Source: Phragmites australis (Eukaryota > Streptophyta > Magnoliopsida > Poales > Poaceae). From it: a stretch of DNA of 64,000 bases. This document shows positions 57,601 through 64,000 of this stretch, in pieces. The first letter of the stretch is position 1, and each line of letters begins with the position of its first letter. A program made the position numbers and the translations under genes. The stretch spans positions 23,735,501 through 23,799,500 of the forward strand of contig NC_084939.1 in the NCBI RefSeq assembly GCF_958298935.1. Direction: 5' to 3'. The notes below the pieces were generated by a model. That model had not been told where the DNA came from, ran no database searches, and was given only the letters and a program-made list of their open reading frames with translations.

Positions 57601-58419
57601 TTGCTTGATGACTTTCAGTACCAAGACATTCAGTGTATCGCTATACAAAAACTCAGACAAACGGGATGGACTGGAACGAGCAGACAGACCCAAGATTAGC
57701 AGACCTAAGCCTATCTCAAACCAAACGGGATGGAATGGAACGAGGAACATCGTGCGTGCCAATGCTCCACTAGTTTCAACACATCACAGAGACGATAACT
57801 GCAGTTTCTGATCAACGTAGCATCATCGATGTTTCAGACAAAATATAGTCATGAGGTGAGACAAAAAACAATTGCGGTAGCCATCAGTTCATCGCAGTCG
57901 TGCCATCTCTTCTCTATCCTACCAAGCACGGGGTTGCTCGCCGTCGCCACTGCCGTTCCGTTCCCGCCGCCGCTCCGGCTGGTTAGGCACGACTCATGTG
58001 CGAGCTGTAGGTATTGCCGTGCTCATGGGAAAGATCCAGGAGCTGGCGAGCTGCTGATGGACCTCCTGCCCATGAACATCACCAAGCACCGAGACAGTCG
58101 AGCCATCAAAACATATCAGTCCAGCATGACCACCTCATCCTGACTCCTGAGAAGCAAAACTCAAACGAGGATACCCCGGAAGTCAGAAGCAAACAATTGG
58201 CTATGCCAATACAGATAGCAATGAAGCCGCCCAACATGTCGTCCTCAGCGATGGATGCAATGAAGAAGATAGACAAGGATACGACGAAAGTGGCCCGGAG
58301 AAAATCGAAAGGTGATGTTTCTAGAAGGGCATGTCTATCTGGCACCCGAGTGTTTTATCGGGTGTTGGCACTTGGCGCCCGAATTATTATTATTATTATT
58401 ATTGCTTCACAACCTAGAA
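57601..58419. other. Intergenic DNA with an ATT microsatellite
   Basis: Frames at 57829-58143 and 58014-58499 have no recognised domain. An (ATT)n run lies at about 58384-58403, immediately before the gypsy remnant. Confidence 0.4.
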
Positions 58420-60560
58420 CAGCAAAAGAATTGCATTGTTCTCTCGACCTCCCTGGATATTACAGGAAATTCGTGCGGAATTTCAGAGTTATTAGCTAGA
58501 CCTTGCTCAATTTACTCAAGAAAGAAAAACTATATATTTGGATTGGTGAACACCAAATGGCATTCCAGGTGCTGAAGGACGCCTTATGCACTGCACCAGT
58601 TTTATGTCTTTCGAATTTCGTCAAACCATTCGCTATCAAAACAGATGCTTCGAATCATGGTGTAGGAGTCGTTCTGTTGCAGGATGGTCATCGCTTGGCA
58701 TTTGTCAGTAGGGCTTTGGGCCCTCGCACTAGTGGACTGTCGACATACAAAAAGGAGTATTTGGCTATTCTTATTGCCATTGATAAGTGGCATTCGTATT
58801 TACAGCACACTGAATTTTTGATTTATACTGATCAAAGGAGCTTGTCCTATTTAACCGAGCAGCGTTTGAATACTTCTTGGCAAGAAAAGGTGTTCACGAA
58901 ATTATTGGGATTGCAGTACTGCATTATCTATAAGAAGGGTACCGACAACAAGGCTGTAGATGCATTGTCTAGGCATCCCAGAACACAATCATCAGAGGTC
59001 CTATTGTCGATATCTAGTTGCACTCCCCTCTGGTTGGATGAAGTTGTTCAGGGGTATCATTCTGATCCTAATGCTCAGCGATTGCTAACTGATTTGGCTG
59101 TGAACTCTGACGCCAACAGTAAGTTCCAACTCAATTCTGGGATGATCTATTACAAGGGAAGGGTATGGCTTGGCAAGAAAAAACTTGTACAGGCTAAGGT
59201 GTTGAATGCTTTACATGACAGTGCAATCAGAGGCCATTCCAGTTTCCTTGTAACCTACAGCCGGATTAAGTAGCTTTTCTACTCTGAAGGCATGAAAACA
59301 GATGTGCAACAGTATGTGGCGAGTTGCCAGGTCTATCAACAAGTGAAACCGGATCGATCTCGATATCCCAGGCTTCTTCAACCACTTCCCATTCCTGACA
59401 AATCATGGAATATGATCTCCATAGATTTCATTGAGGGGTTTCCCCAGTCCGGATCTACCAATTGTATTTTGGTCATTGTCGACAAAGTATCCCGGTATAC
59501 TCATTTCCTGTTGTTGTTGCATCCGTTCACAGTGCCTAAGGTTGCAAGGCTCTTCCTGGACGATGTCTATAAATTGCATGGAATGCCATCATTGATTATA
59601 TCTGGTTGTGACTGAATCTTCACAAGCATCTTCTGGCAAGAGATGTTCCGACTCACAGGTACGCATCTCCGTATGAGTACCTCCTATCACCCCTAAATCG
59701 ATGGTCAAATGGAACACACTAATCAATTCTTGGAAACCTATTTGAGTTTTTTTTTTGTGCATGCCTGTCCAAGCAAGTGGGGCGATTGGCTTTCACTCAC
59801 CGTGTTCCGATAATACATGCCATCACTTAGCTCTCGGGTGCTCGCTGTTTGAAGTGAAGTATGGTCACCAGCCACGCCATTTCAGCATCGAAGATTTAGC
59901 TGTGTGTTTTTCACCTGAATTAATTGAATGGTTGCAAGATCGGGATCTCATTATGTGTCTGGTTCGTCAACATCTCCTTCGAGCTCAACAATGTATGAAA
60001 ATGCAAGCTGATAAGCACATGTCAAAGCATCAATTTGTTGTTGGTGATTTGGTTTTCTTGACGTTGTAGCCATATGTTCAATCCTCTGTGGCCACTTGTG
60101 CTAACCACAAGCTAGCCTTTAAGTTTTATGGACATTACCGTGTGCTGGCTCGAGTTGGTTCCATGCTTACAGGCTTGATCTGCCCGCTGATGCGTCAATC
60201 CACCCTTTCTTCCATGTATCCCATCTCAAGCAAGCTGTTGGTGCTAAACACAAGGTGATCACTTCCCTACCTGATGTACATCCTAGTTTGCAAGTGCCTT
60301 TGCAGGTGCTAGACCAGCGTCTAATTACACGAGGTGGAAGTTAAGTCATTCAGGCGCTGATTCAATGGTCAGGTCTGTCAGAAGAGCTTTCGCCTTTGGA
60401 AGGTCTTGAAGCTATGAAGCAGAGTTTCCCACACACACCTGCTTGGGGACAAGCAGCCTTTCAAGAAGGTGGGACTATTACGACACAAGGTGATCCATCT
60501 ATGGACACAGAAAGGCCGACTCAAGCAAGATGTTCCAGTGCGTGCATCACTAGATCTGAG
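58420..60560 (+). pseudogene. Ty3/gypsy (chromovirus-like) pol remnant: RNase H, integrase
   Basis: The fragment starts after the reverse transcriptase core with LPGYYRKFVRNF. RNase H is clear: IKTDASNHGVGVVLLQ, HRLAFVSRALGPR, YKKEYLAI and IYTDQRSLSYLTEQ (58640-58860). Integrase follows: SWNMISIDFIEGFP and VDKVSRYTHFL (59400-59510), then FTSIFWQEMF. The zinc domain has C-to-Y (CQVYQQ), the second catalytic Asp is lost (SGCD in place of S-D-R), and stops occur at 59271, 59613 and later. Near 60340-60400 a decayed chromodomain-like VIQALIQWSGLSEELS supports a chromovirus. Non-functional. Confidence 0.85.
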
Positions 60561-60582
60561 TGGGTTAACTAGCATCAGGTGG

Positions 60583-60923
60583 TGTTGTATGTGTGTGTAT
60601 GTCTGTTGCCAGCTGTTTGGTGGTATATAAACTGACCTGGCACGGAGAGGAGGAGATCATGGAAGAACACAAACCTCATTTGAACACCTAAACATTCATC
60701 ACTAAGCTTGCTTCCGTCCTCCATTCTTCTGTCTTCTTCTCTCCTTCCGCCACTCATCGCCGTCATCATATTCCAGTCTAGCAATAGTGCTAACAAAAGT
60801 ACAGATATAGTTACATCCATGAGAGATTTGATAATGCACTTGAGTCCAAGTCTATCTCGAAGAGACCGAATCTCCTCTCAGACTCCAAGATAAATACAAT
60901 AGCAAGCATCCCTATCTCTAACA
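60583..60923 (+). repeat. Candidate 3' LTR of the gypsy remnant
   Basis: 341 bp beginning TGTTGTATGTG and ending CTCTAACA, with a GGTATATAAACTG promoter-like box near 60622. It lies right after the end of the pol remnant. No partner LTR is present in the window, so the call rests on position and the TG...CA form. Confidence 0.5.
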
Positions 60924-60929
60924 TTCCCC

Positions 60930-62910
60930 CTCAATCATAAGTTATCTGATCCCCTGGTAAACCCATCTGTTATCTGATCCCCTGTTGGCACAAACTTAAT
61001 ATCTAATAACTTCTGAGCAACTTGTTCTTTGACAAAATAATAGTCTACTTCAATATCCTTTGTTCTCGCATGAAAGACAGGATTTGCTGAAAGATAAGTT
61101 GCACGAGTATTATCACACCACAATTTTGTAGCTCGTGGACACTATATGCCTTGTTCATCTAGTAATGTTTGCACCTACATAACTCTTGTTGCATTAGCTA
61201 GAGTTTTATATTCTGCTTTTGTACTTGATCTTGACATTGTTGCTTGTTTTTATGCACTCCATGATATAATATTTCCTCCTAAAAACACAGCAAATCCTCC
61301 AGTAGACCTCCAATCATCATAACACCCTGTCCAGTCTGCATTAGAAAAAGCACTGACTAGCATAGACACGGATCGACTGATCTTTAGTCCTATACCCAAA
61401 GTATGTCCCAGATATCTTAAAATTCTCCTAATTATTGTCCAATGTTGTGTAGTGGGACAATGTAAATATTGACAAATTTTGTTGACTGGAAAAGGCAATA
61501 TTAGATCTTGTCAAGGTTAGATATTACAAAGCACCAACAATGCTCTTATATTGAGTTGCATCTTTAGGTCCTAGAACCTCTCCCACATGTGGTAGACAAG
61601 GGTGTAACAACTGGTTTACAATTCATGATTTCCACACGTTTTAACAAATATGCAATATATTTTTCTTGAGTCAGTAAAATACCTTCGTGTACCTTTCTTA
61701 CTTCAATGCCAAGAGAGTAATGCAGTTCGCCTAGATCCTTGAGTGCAAATTCAATCTTAAGATCTCTAAGTAGTGTCATAGTTGCTTTCTGAGAGGAGCA
61801 TGCAATAATTATATTATCAACATATACAAGGACAAATATCATGATGTTACCTTTGTTATAAAAGAACAATGATGTGTCTGCTTTAGATGGACAAAAGCCT
61901 AATTATTGCAATTTGATACTTAGCTGTGAATACCATGCTCTAGGAGCTTACTTCAGACCATATAGAGCTTTATCCAACTTACAAACATAATGTGGTGTAA
62001 ATTTTTCTTCATATCCTTACTTCATATATACATCTTTCTATAGAACACCATGAAGAAACACATTTTGCATATCTAATTGGTGAAGGTTCTATCCTCTAAA
62101 CACTGCAATAGATAACACAAGTCTAATAGTAGTAGCTTTAATAACAGGACTAAAGGTATACTCGTAGTCAATTCTATAACGCTACTTAAAACTTTTTGCA
62201 ACCAGCCTGACCTTGTGCCTATCTATAGTCTCAACTGCCTTTCTCTTTACTTTATAAACCCTTTTATAATCAATAATATTCCTTTTTTTGGCGGAACTAA
62301 ATGCCATGTTTCATTTCTGACAAAGGCCATGTATACATCCTCCATTGCAGAGTCTGAGGTTCACCAATCGAGGTAAAAAAACCATATGTGATCATACGTC
62401 AGTATAAACTTTGGGTTTACATATACCTGATTGCGACCGTGTACTAGGTCGGTTCTGTTGATAGACAGAAACAGGCAACACCGTGTGACCTTCATAAAAA
62501 AATCGAATGAGCTAGCTCCTACTCCTTCACAATCAATGTGTGGCACTAAAACCGGAGTTGGCTCTGAAGAAAAATCAGGTGGGTCGGGCAAGAACAGGTG
62601 GTCTTCTATGGAGTTAGTGTATGCTGGTGTAGGTGACATCAACATGAGAGCAAGCAACCTCATGTGGAACAAATCATGATCAAACAGTTCCAATAACTTA
62701 CATCCATGTGCCTAATTTTATGGCACAATTGGCACCCCATTTTATGGCATAATTGACACTTGGGTCGACGGTGGCTGCCACCATTGTTATTGTAGTAGTT
62801 GTTGTTGTTTCGGCCATGGCAACTACTCCAACAGTGAGGAGTGAGGGAGGAGAGAGAGAGATAGCAGGTGGGGGGGTGCCCACTTGAGTGGTTAGGTGGT
62901 TGGCCCACAT
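60930..62910 (-). pseudogene. Ty1/copia gag-pol remnant, internally deleted
   Basis: In reading order on the minus strand: a gag zinc-knuckle region (about 62830-62700) with RPKCQLCHK; a degenerate stretch; the reverse transcriptase C-terminal part MIFVLVYVDNIIIACSS (about 61840-61790) and ALKDLGELHYSLGIEV; then RNase H with [32 protein letters not shown] and [20 protein letters not shown] (61450-61070). Protease and integrase are missing. The catalytic YVDD reads YVDN. Stops and frame changes occur throughout, so it is dead. Confidence 0.85.
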
Positions 62911-63288
62911 GTGGGGTCCATATTTTAGAGAAAATAGTCCATTTTGACTGCGAATTTCATTCTTTTTCCTCCTAAATTTTCATCTCTCATCCAATTGACT
63001 GTTAACGAAGTGCATTAGCGTTATAAATTACCATTACACAAAATTAAACATAATACTTAAGAAGCATGATTATACTTAATTACGTGATTAAGAATTTGAG
63101 ACGTGACACATAGTATAAAAACTCCTCTTATATATACAAACTAGAAGATCAAAGAATTTTTAAAGACAAACTAGAAGATCAAGGGATTTTTAAAGACAAC
63201 ACTACTTTATTTCCACAAGCATAGTTTACAAATAGTTTTCCTTTTCGGGAATCCAAATACTTACTTACACACGAAGGATTAGTACGTG
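62911..63288. other. Intergenic AT-rich DNA, no gene recognised
   Basis: Contains a short direct duplication, AAACTAGAAGATCAA, twice around 63138-63183. Otherwise featureless. Confidence 0.4.
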
Positions 63289-63305
63289 TATATATATATA
63301 TACAC

Positions 63306-63340
<35 letters not shown>

Positions 63341-63380
63341 TGTATATACATATATGTATATATGTATGTATATATATATA
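63289..63380. repeat. (TA)n microsatellite
   Basis: About 90 bp of TATATA interrupted by ATACACATATAC and TATGTATA variants. Confidence 0.9.
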
Positions 63381-64000
63381 CGGTAACGCTATTCTACATC
63401 TAAGGTATAAAATAAATTCTACACCCAAGGAATATAATAGCTATTCTACACCTAATCTAGCCTAGCCCACCCTGCCAGTAGGCCACCCCTGCCCGGCCTG
63501 CCCTGCTCTACCCTAGTCAGAGCGCGCCACGTGGCTGCGCTAGCCACATGCCTGTGCCTGCCAGCCACCTAGCACGTCAGCTGCACCAGCGCCCCACGTG
63601 CCCCTGCCCCGTGCCCGCCACATGTCACCCTCGCTCTACACGCCCGCGCCCCGGTCCTCCTTCGCCCGCATCAACTATTAAAAGATACTGGCAACTACTG
63701 ATAACTGTTGAACAAACTACTAGCAACTATTGACAACTGCTAACACTACTACTGACACAAACTACAAATCAATTTTACTATAACTTGGAACTACTAAATA
63801 TTGAACTACTTACGACTACTGCCACTACTAAACAATAACTACTGACACTACTAAACAAACTATTGATACTACTGACAATTATAGATAACTATTAACACCA
63901 CTGGCACAAACTACTGAACAATTTTACTACAACTTAGAACTACTAACACTGGCACTACTGAACAAAAACTACTCACACTACTAAAAAAACAACTGGTAAC
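63381..64000. repeat. GC-rich patch then ACTACTGACA-type low-complexity DNA
   Basis: Begins with three TTCTACA(T/C)(C)TA-like motifs (63405-63455). A cytosine-rich stretch follows (63460-63660), then from about 63670 to the window end an irregular array of ACTACTGACA, AACTACTAAC and ACAAACTACT words. No coding sequence. The array continues beyond the window. Confidence 0.55.

Overview
The window is nuclear DNA from a grass (Poaceae). The evidence is one SMXL gene with a very GC-rich first exon followed by AT-richer exons, a broken copy of the plastid sigma-factor gene SIG1 that keeps its introns, and grass-type repeats: Stowaway and Tourist-like MITEs, CACTA elements, Ty3/gypsy and Ty1/copia elements, a Mutator-like element (MULE) and an L1-type LINE. 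The sequence does not settle the genus. There are no bacterial operons, CRISPR arrays or rRNA genes, and no convincing tRNA.

Two host genes look usable. One is a 145-residue proline/arginine-rich protein of unknown function (3034-3471, minus) with a TATA-like box. The other is an 815-codon, three-exon SMAX1-LIKE (SMXL) gene (17242-20177, plus). A CACTA end lies about 220 bp upstream of its start codon. Between them lie the SIG1 pseudogene (about 4462-6090, minus), a Stowaway MITE, and the 5' LTR plus decayed gag of a minus-strand gypsy element (9369-11554).

From 20.9 to 28.7 kb there is one gypsy element with both LTRs. Its 5' LTR is split by an 893-bp CACTA element and its protease region by a 460-bp Tourist-like MITE. 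From 30.1 kb there is a second, rearranged member of that CACTA family. It is followed by a 9.5-kb MULE (31505-41006) with about 300-bp inverted repeats and a 9-bp target duplication. The MULE holds a decayed transposase gene, a decayed plant-mobile-domain gene and a short two-exon GRF-type zinc-finger gene.

From 41.6 to 49.2 kb there is a 7.7-kb LINE bounded by a 14-bp target duplication, followed at once by a second retroposed insert (49299-50142). From 50875 to 54206 there is a CACTA element with a CAG target duplication. It carries pieces of an NPH3-type gene with a TPR-type gene fragment between them, and a copia-type solo LTR. The last 10 kb hold degenerate repeats, a chromovirus-like gypsy pol remnant with an LTR-like end, a minus-strand copia remnant, a TA microsatellite and low-complexity ACTACT-rich DNA.

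Most protein-like stretches are therefore parasitic or dead. The most interesting items are the three-gene MULE, the shuffled-gene CACTA element, the SMXL gene with a transposon at its promoter, and the intron-bearing SIG1 pseudogene beside a CACTA terminus.
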